This document shows positions 15,573 through 23,874 of a DNA stretch of 64,000 bases, piece after piece. Position numbers and translations under genes: made by a program. The stretch's first letter is position 1. Every line of letters starts with the position of its first letter. The stretch is from Nocardioides exalbidus (GTDB lineage Bacteria; Actinomycetota; Actinomycetes; Propionibacteriales; Nocardioidaceae). Under the pieces are notes generated by a model. That model did no database searches. It saw only the letters and a list, made by a program, of their open reading frames with translations, and was not told where the DNA came from. The stretch is from positions 3,968,001 to 4,032,000 of the forward strand of contig NZ_FNRT01000002.1 in assembly GCF_900105585.1 (NCBI RefSeq). The letters are read 5' to 3'.

Positions 15573-16550
15573 ATGACGCCCAACCACGCCGCAGGACCGC
15601 TGATCCGCGTGAGCGACCTCGCCCGCACCTTCGACGTACGACGTCGGGTGGAGGGGCGCCGCCGCCGAGCCCGCGAGCAGGTGCACGCGGTCCACGACCT
15701 GAGCTTCTCGGTCGACGCGGGCGAGATGGTCGGCTACATCGGCCCGAACGGAGCCGGGAAGTCCACCACGATCAAGATGCTCACCGGCATCCTCGTCCCG
15801 ACCGGGGGTGAGGTCCGCGTCGCCGGCCTCGACCCCAGCCGCGACCGGGTCGAGCTCGCCCGCCGGATCGGCGTGGTCTTCGGGCAGCGCTCGACGCTGT
15901 GGTGGGACCTGCCGCTGCGCGACTCCTTCGACCTGCTCCAGAAGATGTACCGCGTCGAGCCGGCGCACTACCGCGACAACCTCGACCGCTTCGTGGAGCT
16001 GCTCGACCTCGGCGACCAGCTCGACACGCCGGTGCGGCAGCTGAGCCTGGGCCAGCGGATGCGGGGCGACATCATCGCGGCGCTGCTCCACGACCCGGAG
16101 GTGCTCTACCTCGACGAGCCCACGATCGGGCTCGACGTCGTCAGCAAGGGCCGGCTCCGCGAGTTCCTGCGCGCGCTCAACGCCGAGCGCGGGACCACCC
16201 TCCTGCTCACCACGCACGACCTCCAGGACATCGAGGCGCTCTGCGACCGGGTGATCGTGATCGACCACGGCACGTCGGTCTACGACGGCTCGCTCGCCGG
16301 GCTGCACGCCCAGGGCGGCTCCAGCCGCACCCTGGTCGTCGATCTCGTCGACGAGGCCGCGCCCATCGACGTACCGGGCGCGCGCGTGCGGAAGGTCGAG
16401 GGACCGCGCCAGTGGCTGTCGTTCCCGGCCGACGCCAGCGCGGCGCCGGTCGTGGCGGCCGTGGCGGCGGCGTACGACGTCGCGGACCTGTCGATCCAGG
16501 AGCCGGACATCGAGGACGTGATCCGCGACCTCTACTCCCGCGGGGCCTGA
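15573..16550 (+). CDS. ABC transporter ATP-binding protein
   Basis: 325 residues from ATG 15573, one base after the second permease stop. Walker A GYIGPNGAGKSTT, Q-loop region VVFGQRSTLWWDLPLR, signature LSLGQRMRGD (the usual LSGGQ is changed to LSLGQ, normal for this family), Walker B VLYLDEPTIGLD and switch His in LLLTTHDLQDIEAL. A basic insert (RRRVEGRRRRAREQ, residues 16-33) precedes the first strand. The C-terminal 90 residues resemble the accessory domain of DrrA-like exporters. Energises export by the two permeases. Confidence 0.9.
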   Translation: MTPNHAAGPLIRVSDLARTFDVRRRVEGRRRRAREQVHAVHDLSFSVDAGEMVGYIGPNGAGKSTTIKMLTGILVPTGGEVRVAGLDPSRDRVELARRIGVVFGQRSTLWWDLPLRDSFDLLQKMYRVEPAHYRDNLDRFVELLDLGDQLDTPVRQLSLGQRMRGDIIAALLHDPEVLYLDEPTIGLDVVSKGRLREFLRALNAERGTTLLLTTHDLQDIEALCDRVIVIDHGTSVYDGSLAGLHAQGGSSRTLVVDLVDEAAPIDVPGARVRKVEGPRQWLSFPADASAAPVVAAVAAAYDVADLSIQEPDIEDVIRDLYSRGA

Positions 16551-16569
16551 GCGCGACGACGAGCGGGGG

Positions 16570-17721
16570 TCAGCCGCCGAGGGCCTGCGCCCGCTCGGAG
16601 TCGCGCTCCGGCGAGGTGAGCGGCTGCCGCTCGATCACGAGCATCGCGCGATCGTCGTTGCCGCGGGGCACCTGCTTGAGCACCCGGCGGGGCAGTCCGG
16701 CGAAGCCTCGGGCGTCGACGGCCTTGAGCGCGGCATCGCGCAGCCACTCGATGCCCAGGTCGAGGTCCTTGTCGGCGCCCTCGATGACGCCGTCGGTGTA
16801 GAACATCAGGGCCTCGCCCGGCCGGAGGCGACCCCTGCTGGGCTCGAAGAAGGCGTCCTCGATGACGCCGAGCGCCATGCCCCGGGCGTTGTCGATCGCC
16901 CAGCCGCGCCGGCCCAGGACCCAGTGCAGGGCTGGCGGGTGCCCGGCGCTGGTGATCGTGTAGTCGCCGGTCACGAGGTCGAGCTTGATGTGCACCGCCG
17001 TCGCCAGGGACTCGTCGGACTCCTGTCGCAGCAGGAACCGGTTCGCCGCCTCCATCATCTGCGAGGGCGGCAGGGCGCCGATCAGCCCGCCGAGGGCCCC
17101 CGCGAACTGGAGCGCCTGCGGCCCGACCGAGGTGCCCTTCCCGACCACGTCGACCAGGGCCATCTCCAGCCAGCGGTCCTCCCGCAGGTCGGCGACGAGG
17201 AAGTCACCGGCGTAGCTCGGCCCGTTGGCCGTGAGCGTCGCCGACTCCGAGCGCCAGCCGACGGGCAGCTCGGGGACCTGCCCCTGGCGCTGCAGCCGGT
17301 CGCGCAGCTGGGTCAGCACGGCCTCGCTGAGCGCCATCGGCAGCCCGGAGCGCTGGCGGCTGGACTGGTAGAGCGCGAGCACGATGGCAAAACCGAAGAT
17401 CACGAGCGCCGTGCTGCGGTCGGCGGGGGCGTAGCCGGTGTCGAGGGAGGTGCGCCAGGCCACGCCCACCAGCACGGCGACGAGCACGAGCAGCGGACCG
17501 AACCGCAGCAGGAGCGTGCCGACCATCAGGAAGAGGAACCACATCGACACGGGCACGACGACCTCGACCGACGCGCTGAGCATGATCGTGATCGCCACCA
17601 TCGCGACCATGACGAGCAGCAGGAACAGTTGGCTGCCGCGTGAGCCCGTGCGCCAGTTGTCCGCGTGCTGCCGGACGTAGGTCAGGCAGCCGCGCAGCAC
17701 GGATCCCAGCGCCTTCAACAC
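16570..17721 (-). CDS. Membrane-anchored SpoIIE-type PP2C serine/threonine phosphatase
   Basis: 383 residues from GTG 17721 (VLKALGSVLRG). The N-terminal 130 residues hold four or five hydrophobic helices (LFLLLVMVAMVAITIML, SMWFLFLMVGTLLLRFG, LVIFGFAIVLALYQS). The C-terminal half is a PP2C/SpoIIE domain with metal-binding Asp motifs GDFLVADLRED, LVDVVGKGTSVGP, TSAGHPPALHW and MFYTDGVIEGAD. Such enzymes dephosphorylate anti-sigma-factor antagonists in partner-switching cascades. No anti-sigma or antagonist gene is adjacent, so the target is unknown. Start choice is uncertain: no good Shine-Dalgarno, and a Met further upstream would overlap the divergent hydrolase start. Confidence 0.8.
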   Translation of the reverse strand: MLKALGSVLRGCLTYVRQHADNWRTGSRGSQLFLLLVMVAMVAITIMLSASVEVVVPVSMWFLFLMVGTLLLRFGPLLVLVAVLVGVAWRTSLDTGYAPADRSTALVIFGFAIVLALYQSSRQRSGLPMALSEAVLTQLRDRLQRQGQVPELPVGWRSESATLTANGPSYAGDFLVADLREDRWLEMALVDVVGKGTSVGPQALQFAGALGGLIGALPPSQMMEAANRFLLRQESDESLATAVHIKLDLVTGDYTITSAGHPPALHWVLGRRGWAIDNARGMALGVIEDAFFEPSRGRLRPGEALMFYTDGVIEGADKDLDLGIEWLRDAALKAVDARGFAGLPRRVLKQVPRGNDDRAMLVIERQPLTSPERDSERAQALGG

Positions 17722-17797
17722 CGCTGAAGGGTAGGTCCCCCGTCCACGTGCCCGAGGTCGAACGGGGAAACTGAGACCGGGTCGATAGGGTCGCGAC

Positions 17798-18766
17798 ATG
17801 CCCCTGGTCCCGCTCCAGGCCGACATCCTCGGACCTGCCTACCGGGTGGAGACGTTCTCGCTCCCGCCCGACAGCGAGGGCCCGGTGGTCGCCACGCTGG
17901 TCAAGCTCGAGGCCGCCGCCCCCACCGGCCGTGCCGTGCTGCACGTGCACGGCTTCGCGGACTACTTCTTCCACACCGAGTACGCCCAGTGGTGGGCCGA
18001 CCGCGGCTACACGTTCTACGCGCTCGACCTCCGCAAGTACGGCAGGTCGCTGCGCCCGCACCAGACGCCCAACTACGTCGCCGACCTCCACGAGTACTTC
18101 GGCGAGATCGACCTCTCCTGGTGGCGGGTCACCGAGCGCGACGGGCACCGCGAGGTGATCGTGTCGGGGCACTCCACTGGCGGGCTCACCATGTCGCTGT
18201 GGGCCGACGAGCGGCGCCACCCCGAGATCGACGCCGTCGTGCTCAACTCCCCCTGGTTCGACATGCAGGGCGCGGCGTGGCTCCGCAGCCCGGCCACCCG
18301 CGTCGCCCTCGAGCGGATCGGGTCGAGCCGGCCGCTCCAGGAGATCCCCCGCAAGATCAGCGGGGTCTACGGCCGCTCGCTCCACCGCCTCCACGGCGGC
18401 GAGTGGGACTACGACCTGGACTGGAAGCCGCTCGAGTCGCGACCGGTCTACGTCGGGTGGCTGCGCGCGATCCGGCAGGGCCACCAGCGGCTCCACGCCG
18501 GGCTGTCGATCCCCTGCCCCGTCCTCGTGCTCTCCTCGGCCCGATCGTTCTTCGGCGACGTCGACGGCGAGGAGGCCTTCACCCACGACATCGTGCTCGA
18601 CGTCGAGCAGATCCGGCGTTGGGCGTCCTCGGTCGGCCGGCACGTCACCTCGATCGCCGTGGAGGGCGCGATGCACGACATCGTGCTGTCGCGGCCCGCG
18701 GTGCGCGCGACGGCGTACGACCTCCTCGGCCGGTGGCTCGACGCCTGGGTCACCCCGGCCGGCTGA
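17798..18766 (+). CDS. Alpha/beta hydrolase (serine aminopeptidase S33-like)
   Basis: 322 residues from ATG 17798. Nucleophile elbow GHSTGGLTMSLW (Ser near residue 127), oxyanion region VLHVHGFADYFFH, and C-terminal catalytic His in VEGAMHDIVLS. The GFADYFFHTEYAQ pattern resembles monoacylglycerol lipase/lysophospholipase-like proteins. No signal peptide. The substrate is probably a lipid ester but this is inference. Divergent from the phosphatase gene, convergent with the TauE gene (21 bases between stops). Confidence 0.82.
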   Translation: MPLVPLQADILGPAYRVETFSLPPDSEGPVVATLVKLEAAAPTGRAVLHVHGFADYFFHTEYAQWWADRGYTFYALDLRKYGRSLRPHQTPNYVADLHEYFGEIDLSWWRVTERDGHREVIVSGHSTGGLTMSLWADERRHPEIDAVVLNSPWFDMQGAAWLRSPATRVALERIGSSRPLQEIPRKISGVYGRSLHRLHGGEWDYDLDWKPLESRPVYVGWLRAIRQGHQRLHAGLSIPCPVLVLSSARSFFGDVDGEEAFTHDIVLDVEQIRRWASSVGRHVTSIAVEGAMHDIVLSRPAVRATAYDLLGRWLDAWVTPAG

Positions 18767-18787
18767 CCCCCCGCGTGGTGTGCCCCC

Positions 18788-19549
18788 TCAGACGAGGAGC
18801 ACGACCAGCGCGGTGATGCCGACGACGGCGATCACGCCGCGCATCAGGGTGGGCGACAGGCGACGGCCCACGGTGGCGCCGATCTGCCCGCCGACGACGG
18901 AGCCGAGCGCGATGAGCCCGGCGATGGCCCAGTCGATGTCGGCGACGGCGATGAACACCAGCGCTGCGACGAGGTTCACGATGAGCGCGAGGACGTTCTT
19001 CGTCGCGGTGTGGCGCTGCATCGTGTCGGCGACCCCGATGCCGAGGACCGCCATCAGCAGCACGCCCTGGGCGGCACCGAAGTAGCCGCCGTAGACGCCG
19101 GCGGCCGCGACCGCCGGCCACACCCACCACACGCCGTGGTCGGGGATGCCGCCGCGCGACTCGGCGCGGGCCGCGACCGATCGCTGGATCCGCGGGCCGA
19201 AGATCACCAGCACGACGCCGAGCGCGATGAGCGCGGGGACGATCGCGTCGAAGGCCGACGACGGCAGCACGAGGAGGAGCAGGGCCCCGACCGTGCCGCC
19301 GAGCAGTGAGGCGACGCCCAGCCGGATGACGCGCGAGCGCTGGCCGACGAGCTCGCGACGGTAGCCGATGGCGCCGGAGACGTTGCCCGGCACGAGGCCG
19401 ACGTTGTTGCTGACGTTGGCCGTCACGGGAGGTACGCCGAACGCGAGGAGGGTCGGGAACGTGATCAACGTCCCCGACCCCACCACGGTGTTGATGGTGC
19501 CTGCCGCCACCCCGGCGAGGGTGATCAGCAGCATCTCGAGAGGACTCAC
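18788..19549 (-). CDS. TauE/SafE-family anion exporter
   Basis: 253 residues from GTG 19549. Eight or so hydrophobic segments with the duplicated family motif: AGVAAGTINTVVGSGTLITF at the N-terminus and GGYFGAAQGVLLMAVLGIG in the second half. These proteins move sulfite, sulfoacetate or related organic anions across the membrane. The GTG overlaps the SPFH gene stop by 4 bases (GTGA), implying coupling; no sulfur gene is nearby, so the substrate is open. Confidence 0.85.
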   Translation of the reverse strand: MSPLEMLLITLAGVAAGTINTVVGSGTLITFPTLLAFGVPPVTANVSNNVGLVPGNVSGAIGYRRELVGQRSRVIRLGVASLLGGTVGALLLLVLPSSAFDAIVPALIALGVVLVIFGPRIQRSVAARAESRGGIPDHGVWWVWPAVAAAGVYGGYFGAAQGVLLMAVLGIGVADTMQRHTATKNVLALIVNLVAALVFIAVADIDWAIAGLIALGSVVGGQIGATVGRRLSPTLMRGVIAVVGITALVVLLV

Positions 19550-20709
19550 TGGCCGGCGGGTGCCTCCGGGTCAGCGGGACCGGACAGGTCCGCGGGCGTG
19601 TCCAGCGGGTCGCTCAGCGGGTCGCCGGCTGCGGCCGCTCGTGCGGCCTTGCCCGGGTTGGCCGCGCTCTGGGCCTCGGCGATCGCCTGCTGGACGGCGG
19701 CGTTGGTGGCCGTCATCTCGGGGTCCTCGGACCCACGCGGGAGCTGCGGCTCGGTCGGGCCCATGTCGACGCGCTTGCGCGGCGAGGCGTCCTTCGGGAT
19801 CCCGGCGATCTCGTGGATCGAGGACCCGAGTCCCTCCATCGCCTTGGTGATCTCCGAGGGGATGACCCACACCTTGTTGGCGCTGCCCTCGGCGATCTTC
19901 GGCATCATCTGGAGGTACTGGTAGGCCAGCAGCGACTGGTCGGGCTGGCCGTCGTGGATCGCCTGGAAGACGGTCTGGATGGCCTGGCCCTCACCCTGGG
20001 CACGCAGGATCGCGGCCTCGCGGTCGGCCTGCGCCCGGAGGATGAGCGACTCGCGGTCACCCTCGGCGTTGAGGATCGAGGACTGCTTGTTGCCCTCGGC
20101 GGTGAGGATCGCGGACTGGCGCTGGCCCTCCGCGGTGAGGATGAGCGCACGCTTGTCGCGGTCGGCTCGCATCTGCTTCTCCATCGCGTCCTTGATGGAC
20201 GGCGGCGGGTCGATGCCCTTGATCTCGACACGGTTGACCCGGATGCCCCACTTGCCGGTGGCCTCGTCGAGGACGCCGCGGAGGCCGCTGTTGATCTCGT
20301 CGCGGCTGGTGAGCGTCTGCTCGAGGTCCATGCCACCGACGATGTTGCGCAGCGTGGTCATGGTGAGCTGCTCGACGGCCTGGATGTAGTTGGCGATCTC
20401 GTAGGTCGCGGTCACCGGGTCGGTCACCTGGAAGTAGATGACGGTGTCGATCGAGACGACGAGGTTGTCCTCCGTGATCACCGGCTGCGGCGGGAAGCTC
20501 ACGACCTGCTCGCGCAGGTCGATGAGATAGCGCACCTTGTCGATGAACGGCACGACGATGTTGAGTCCTGCGGGCAGCGTGCCCTTGTACTTGCCGAACC
20601 GCTCGACGATGGCCGCCCGCGCCTGGGGCACGATCCGGACCGTCTTGGCGAGCATGACGACGACGAACAGGACGACGAGCAGGAACAGGACCAGCAGTGC
20701 TGTGCCCAT
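19546..20709 (-). CDS. SPFH/Band 7 (stomatin/paraslipin-like) membrane protein
   Basis: 387 residues from ATG 20709 with GGGGGAG upstream. An N-terminal helix (residues 3-21) anchors it, followed by the SPFH domain (VRIVPQARAAIVERFGKYKG, LDEATGKWGIRVNRVEIKGI). Residues about 190-245 contain five tandem 11-residue units of the pattern xxILxAEGxxQ, the coiled-coil hendecads typical of stomatins. The C-terminal tail is Pro/Asp/Ala-rich. Such proteins form large membrane rings that organise lipids and proteases. The adjacent NfeD protein is the known partner of this family. Confidence 0.9.
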   Translation of the reverse strand: MGTALLVLFLLVVLFVVVMLAKTVRIVPQARAAIVERFGKYKGTLPAGLNIVVPFIDKVRYLIDLREQVVSFPPQPVITEDNLVVSIDTVIYFQVTDPVTATYEIANYIQAVEQLTMTTLRNIVGGMDLEQTLTSRDEINSGLRGVLDEATGKWGIRVNRVEIKGIDPPPSIKDAMEKQMRADRDKRALILTAEGQRQSAILTAEGNKQSSILNAEGDRESLILRAQADREAAILRAQGEGQAIQTVFQAIHDGQPDQSLLAYQYLQMMPKIAEGSANKVWVIPSEITKAMEGLGSSIHEIAGIPKDASPRKRVDMGPTEPQLPRGSEDPEMTATNAAVQQAIAEAQSAANPGKAARAAAAGDPLSDPLDTPADLSGPADPEAPAGQ

Positions 20710-20776
20710 GGCTTCTCCCCCGATTCTTGTGTGGTGCAGTGGGTGGTGCTGGCTGTGAGGTCCTGGTCGCGGCCGC

Positions 20777-21238
20777 TCAGGGCTCGAGCGTGGCCACCGG
20801 GTGGACGTAGGCGGTCGCGCCCTTGATCTGGAGGATCTCGACGGTGTCGCCGGGTGCGATCCGCAGCGTGTCGTCGTAGGGCAGCGCGCTCCAGATCTCG
20901 CCGCCGGCCTTGATCCGGCCGGCTGCGAGGCCGGTGATCTCCTCGGTGACCATGGCCCGCGTGCCGACGAGCTTGCCGTGGCCGAGCGAGAGCTCGGGTC
21001 CGTTGTGGAGGCGCTTGACGAACGTCGGCCGCACGAAGGCCAGCATGGCGACCGAGGCGCCGAGCGCGAGCACGATCTGGAGGACGACGGGCAGGCCCAG
21101 GATCGCGGCGACCATGCCGATCACCGCACCGGCCGCCAGCATGGCCAGGATCAGGTCCAGGCTGAACATCTCGGCGACACCCAGCGCGATCGACAGCGCC
21201 AGCCACGTCTCCCAGAGGTGGTCACGGATCCAGTCCAT
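20777..21238 (-). CDS. NfeD-family membrane protein
   Basis: 153 residues from ATG 21238. Three N-terminal helices (LALSIALGVAEMFSLDLILA, AGAVIGMVAAILGLPVVLQI, LALGASVAMLAFV) and a C-terminal OB-like domain (HGKLVGTRAMVTEEITG, LRIAPGDTVEILQIKGATAY). NfeD proteins associate with stomatin-family proteins. It lies 67 bases before the SPFH gene on the same strand, a standard pairing. Confidence 0.88.
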   Translation of the reverse strand: MDWIRDHLWETWLALSIALGVAEMFSLDLILAMLAAGAVIGMVAAILGLPVVLQIVLALGASVAMLAFVRPTFVKRLHNGPELSLGHGKLVGTRAMVTEEITGLAAGRIKAGGEIWSALPYDDTLRIAPGDTVEILQIKGATAYVHPVATLEP

Positions 21239-21267
21239 GACCAGACCCTATCCAAGGGCCCCTCGGA

Positions 21268-22059
21268 TCAGCGGGCAGGACGACGACGCGCCGCGAACCG
21301 GTCGTCCGCCCTGCTGAGCAGCAGCGGCATCGCGAACGTCTCCGAGAGCGTCTCCGCCGTCACCACGTCCTCGACGGGACCGGCGTCGACCACGCGGCCC
21401 TCGCGGAGCAGCAGGGCGTGGGTGAAACCGGGCGGGATCTCCTCCACGTGGTGCGAGACCAGCACGGTCGCCGGGGAGTCGGGGTCCATCGCGAGCTCGG
21501 AGAGCGTCGCCACGAGGTCCTCGCGCCCGCCGAGGTCGAGCCCGGCGGCGGGCTCGTCGAGGAGCAGCAGCTCGGGGTCGGTCATCAGCGCGCGGGCGAT
21601 CTGGACGCGCTTGCGCTCGCCCTCGCTCAACGTGCCGAAGGTGCGCTCGAGGAGGTGACCGGCGCCCACCTCCTGCAGCAGCGAGGAGGCGCGGTCGTGG
21701 TCGAGCTCGGCGTACTCCTCGCGCCACCGACCCACGACGCCGTAGGACGCGGAGACGACGACGTCGCGCACGAGCTCGGACTTCGGGATCCGGTCGGCGA
21801 GCGCCGCGCTCGTCAGGCCGATGCGCGGGCGGAGCTCGAAGACGTCGGTCGTGCCGAGCACCACGTCGAGGATCCCGGCGACCCCGGAGGTCGGGTGGAT
21901 CTGGGCGCCCGCGACCTGCAGGAGGGTCGTCTTGCCGGCGCCGTTGGGTCCGAGGACGACCCAGCGCTCGTCCTCCTCGACCTGCCAGCTGACGTCGTCG
22001 AGCAGCAGCGACCTGCCCCGGCGCACCGTGACCCCTGCGAACTCGATGACGGCGACCAT
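21268..22059 (-). CDS. ABC transporter ATP-binding protein (soluble, stand-alone)
   Basis: 263 residues from ATG 22059. Walker A LGPNGAGKTTLLQ, signature LSEGERKRVQIARAL, Walker B LLLLDEPAAGLD, and switch HVEEIPPGFTHALLLREG. This variant (LSEGERKR, PAAGLDLGGRE) matches an actinobacterial branch with no obvious permease partner. It is 29 bases before nfeD on the same strand, so may share its message. Which transport or regulatory process it powers is unclear. Confidence 0.82.
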   Translation of the reverse strand: MVAVIEFAGVTVRRGRSLLLDDVSWQVEEDERWVVLGPNGAGKTTLLQVAGAQIHPTSGVAGILDVVLGTTDVFELRPRIGLTSAALADRIPKSELVRDVVVSASYGVVGRWREEYAELDHDRASSLLQEVGAGHLLERTFGTLSEGERKRVQIARALMTDPELLLLDEPAAGLDLGGREDLVATLSELAMDPDSPATVLVSHHVEEIPPGFTHALLLREGRVVDAGPVEDVVTAETLSETFAMPLLLSRADDRFAARRRPAR

Positions 22060-22138
22060 GGCCGCCACCCTATCCAGCGGCACGCGCCGCTCCGGTCCGG
22101 ACACGGCGGTCGCGGACCGACGAGTACCCTCGCGGGCG

Positions 22139-22867
22139 ATGTCCGCCTCGAGCCCCTCCTCCCCCGCACCCGCCCTCGCACTGCCGCACTCCGCGACGCT
22201 GGCGTGGTGGCTCACCGCCTGGCTCCGGGGGCACGAGCAGACCGACCACGTCCTTGACGCGCTGGCCGACGACACCCACCTGCTGGCCGGCGGCTCGGCG
22301 ATGGACCTGCTCGTGCGCGCCCGCGGGACGCGGGCGTCGTGGGCCGGGCTCGCGCTCCCCGTCGAGGGCGACCTGCTCGGCCTGGGTGGCCCGCCCGCGT
22401 TCAACCGCGCGGCCCTCGACGCCGGTCAGGCGGTCGTGGTCGGGGACCTCGGTCTGGTGCCGGCAGAGCAGGGCGAGACCGTCCAGTGGCACCCGCACGA
22501 GGCGGCGCGCCGCCAGCTGCCCGACGTCGGCGAGGCCGACCGCGGCCTGCGCGAGACCCTGCTGACGACGGCCGGGGAGCTGGCCGAGCTCGACGTCGCA
22601 CGCTGGCGACCCGAGGCTGCCGACGCACTGATGAACCTGCACCACCGACCGCGCGTCGAGGCGCCGCTCGGCACCCCGCCGCGGTGCGTGGAGCTGGCCG
22701 CACGCGGCCTGCAGGCCTGGGCGATCGTCGACCTCGCCCTCGTCGACGACGGCGGGGCGCTGTCGGCGTACGAGGTCGAGCAACGTCGTGGACTCCTGCA
22801 GCCGCTCGGCCGGGCCGCGCGCCGCGCGATCGTCGCGGCGTGCTCACCCGAGGTCTGGCCCGGCTAG
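22139..22867 (+). CDS. Hypothetical cytoplasmic protein, 242 aa
   Basis: Starts at ATG 22139 (MSASSPSSPAPALALPHSAT). After a Ser/Pro-rich 15-residue lead, the sequence is Ala/Leu/Asp-rich and soluble: LAWWLTAWLRGHEQTDHVLD, LAGGSAMDLLVRARG, DALMNLHHRP and CVELAARGLQAWAIVDLALVD. No catalytic motif is evident. I recognise it only as a conserved type of actinobacterial hypothetical protein. Divergent from the ABC ATPase gene (79-base gap) and overlapping the convergent VOC gene by 4 bases. Confidence 0.6.
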   Translation: MSASSPSSPAPALALPHSATLAWWLTAWLRGHEQTDHVLDALADDTHLLAGGSAMDLLVRARGTRASWAGLALPVEGDLLGLGGPPAFNRAALDAGQAVVVGDLGLVPAEQGETVQWHPHEAARRQLPDVGEADRGLRETLLTTAGELAELDVARWRPEAADALMNLHHRPRVEAPLGTPPRCVELAARGLQAWAIVDLALVDDGGALSAYEVEQRRGLLQPLGRAARRAIVAACSPEVWPG

Positions 22868-23220
22868 CTGCTCGCCCAGACCCCGAGCACGGTGCCGCCC
22901 GGGTCGCTGAACTCGAACCGGCGACCACCGGGGAACTCGTAGGGGCCCGAGGTGACCGTGCCGCCGGCACCCTCCACGGCCGCGACGCTCGCGTCCAGGT
23001 CGTCGGAGTAGAGCAGGACGAGCGGTCCGCCCGGGGTGGGCGTGCCGGACGCGGCGAGGCCCCCGACCTCGCCGTCGCCAGACGCGGCGCGGATGCCGGC
23101 GTAGTCGGGGCCGTAGTCGTTGAACTGCCAGCCGAAGGCCAGCTCGTAGAAAGCCTTGGCCGCAGCCAGGTCGTCGGTGCTGATCTCGACGTAGTCGATG
23201 GTGTGGTGGACGGGACTCAT
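22864..23220 (-). CDS. VOC-family (glyoxalase/bleomycin-resistance fold) protein
   Basis: 118 residues from ATG 23220 (MSPVHHTIDYVEISTDDLAA). Typical vicinal oxygen chelate halves: KAFYELAFGWQFNDYGPDYA and GRRFEFSDPGGTVLGVW. One or two metal ligands (His near position 6, Glu in RFEFSDP) are visible. These small dimeric proteins are often metal-dependent isomerases or resistance proteins, so substrate is unknown. Convergent 4-base overlap with the upstream plus-strand gene. Confidence 0.82.
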   Translation of the reverse strand: MSPVHHTIDYVEISTDDLAAAKAFYELAFGWQFNDYGPDYAGIRAASGDGEVGGLAASGTPTPGGPLVLLYSDDLDASVAAVEGAGGTVTSGPYEFPGGRRFEFSDPGGTVLGVWASS

Positions 23221-23280
23221 GCTCGGCGACGCTACGACGCGGGTCCGACAGCGCACCGTGGACCGCGCGCCGGAGACGCA

Positions 23281-23319
23281 GCACCGCCCGGGTCCTGCGG
23301 TGCAGGGCCCGGGCGGTGC
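23281..23319. terminator. 18-bp hairpin downstream of DUF805 gene
   Basis: GCACCGCCCGGGTCCTGC (23281-23298) and GCAGGGCCCGGGCGGTGC (23302-23319) pair over 18 positions with one G.T, loop GGT. It ends 20 bases past the DUF805 stop on the minus strand. No T run, as is common for actinobacterial terminators. Confidence 0.65.
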
Positions 23320-23338
23320 GGTGGGTGGAGCTGGCGCG

Positions 23339-23770
23339 TCAGCCGTTGTACTGGCCGGTGCCGTAGTTCGGCGGCGGGGGCGGCGGGTAGCCGCCCGCGG
23401 CTCCGGTCTTCGGGTTCGGGCCGTACGCGTTGTCGCCGGGCTGCGAGTCGAGGACGAAGAAGACCAGCAGGGCGATCCAGCCCAGGATCGGGATCAGCAC
23501 GAGCAGCAGCCACCATCCGCTGCGCCCCGTGTCGTGCAGGCGGCGTGCACCGACCGCGAGGCCCGGCAGCAGGAGGGCCAGGCTGACGATCGTGCTGATC
23601 AGGCCGTTGCCGTTGCCGAAGTCGGTGCCGAGGATGCGGTCGACGAACCCCGTCACGATGCCGAGGAGGAACGTGAAGAGCGCGAAGAACCAGTACTCCG
23701 AACGACGCGCGCGGCCGCTGAAGTCGACGTACTTGGACAGACAGGTCCGGATGGCTGTCTGGAAGTCCAT
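23339..23770 (-). CDS. DUF805-family membrane protein
   Basis: 143 residues from ATG 23770 with GGGGG 4 bases upstream. Starts MDFQTAIRTCLSKYVDFSGRA and contains RARRSEYWFFALFTFLLGI, ARRLHDTGRSGWWLLLVLIP and the last helix WIALLVFFVLDSQPGDN, the standard DUF805 pattern with four helices. The C-terminal 25 residues are Pro/Gly/Tyr-rich (GYPPPPPPNYGTGQYNG). Function of the family is unknown. Confidence 0.88.
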   Translation of the reverse strand: MDFQTAIRTCLSKYVDFSGRARRSEYWFFALFTFLLGIVTGFVDRILGTDFGNGNGLISTIVSLALLLPGLAVGARRLHDTGRSGWWLLLVLIPILGWIALLVFFVLDSQPGDNAYGPNPKTGAAGGYPPPPPPNYGTGQYNG

Positions 23771-23874
23771 GGAAACCCCCTGTGAGTGGGCAGGCCCGGA
23801 TCGGACCTGCAGGCGTGAGAAACCTAGGGCATCGGCGGGGCAGGGGACCAGCACCGACTAGCCTGTCCACCACC

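Noticed and set aside
17722..17826. Longer phosphatase starting upstream at 17826 or 17799
   Set aside because: These starts overlap the divergent hydrolase gene start and add only Arg/Pro-rich sequence; the GTG at 17721 leads straight into the membrane helices.
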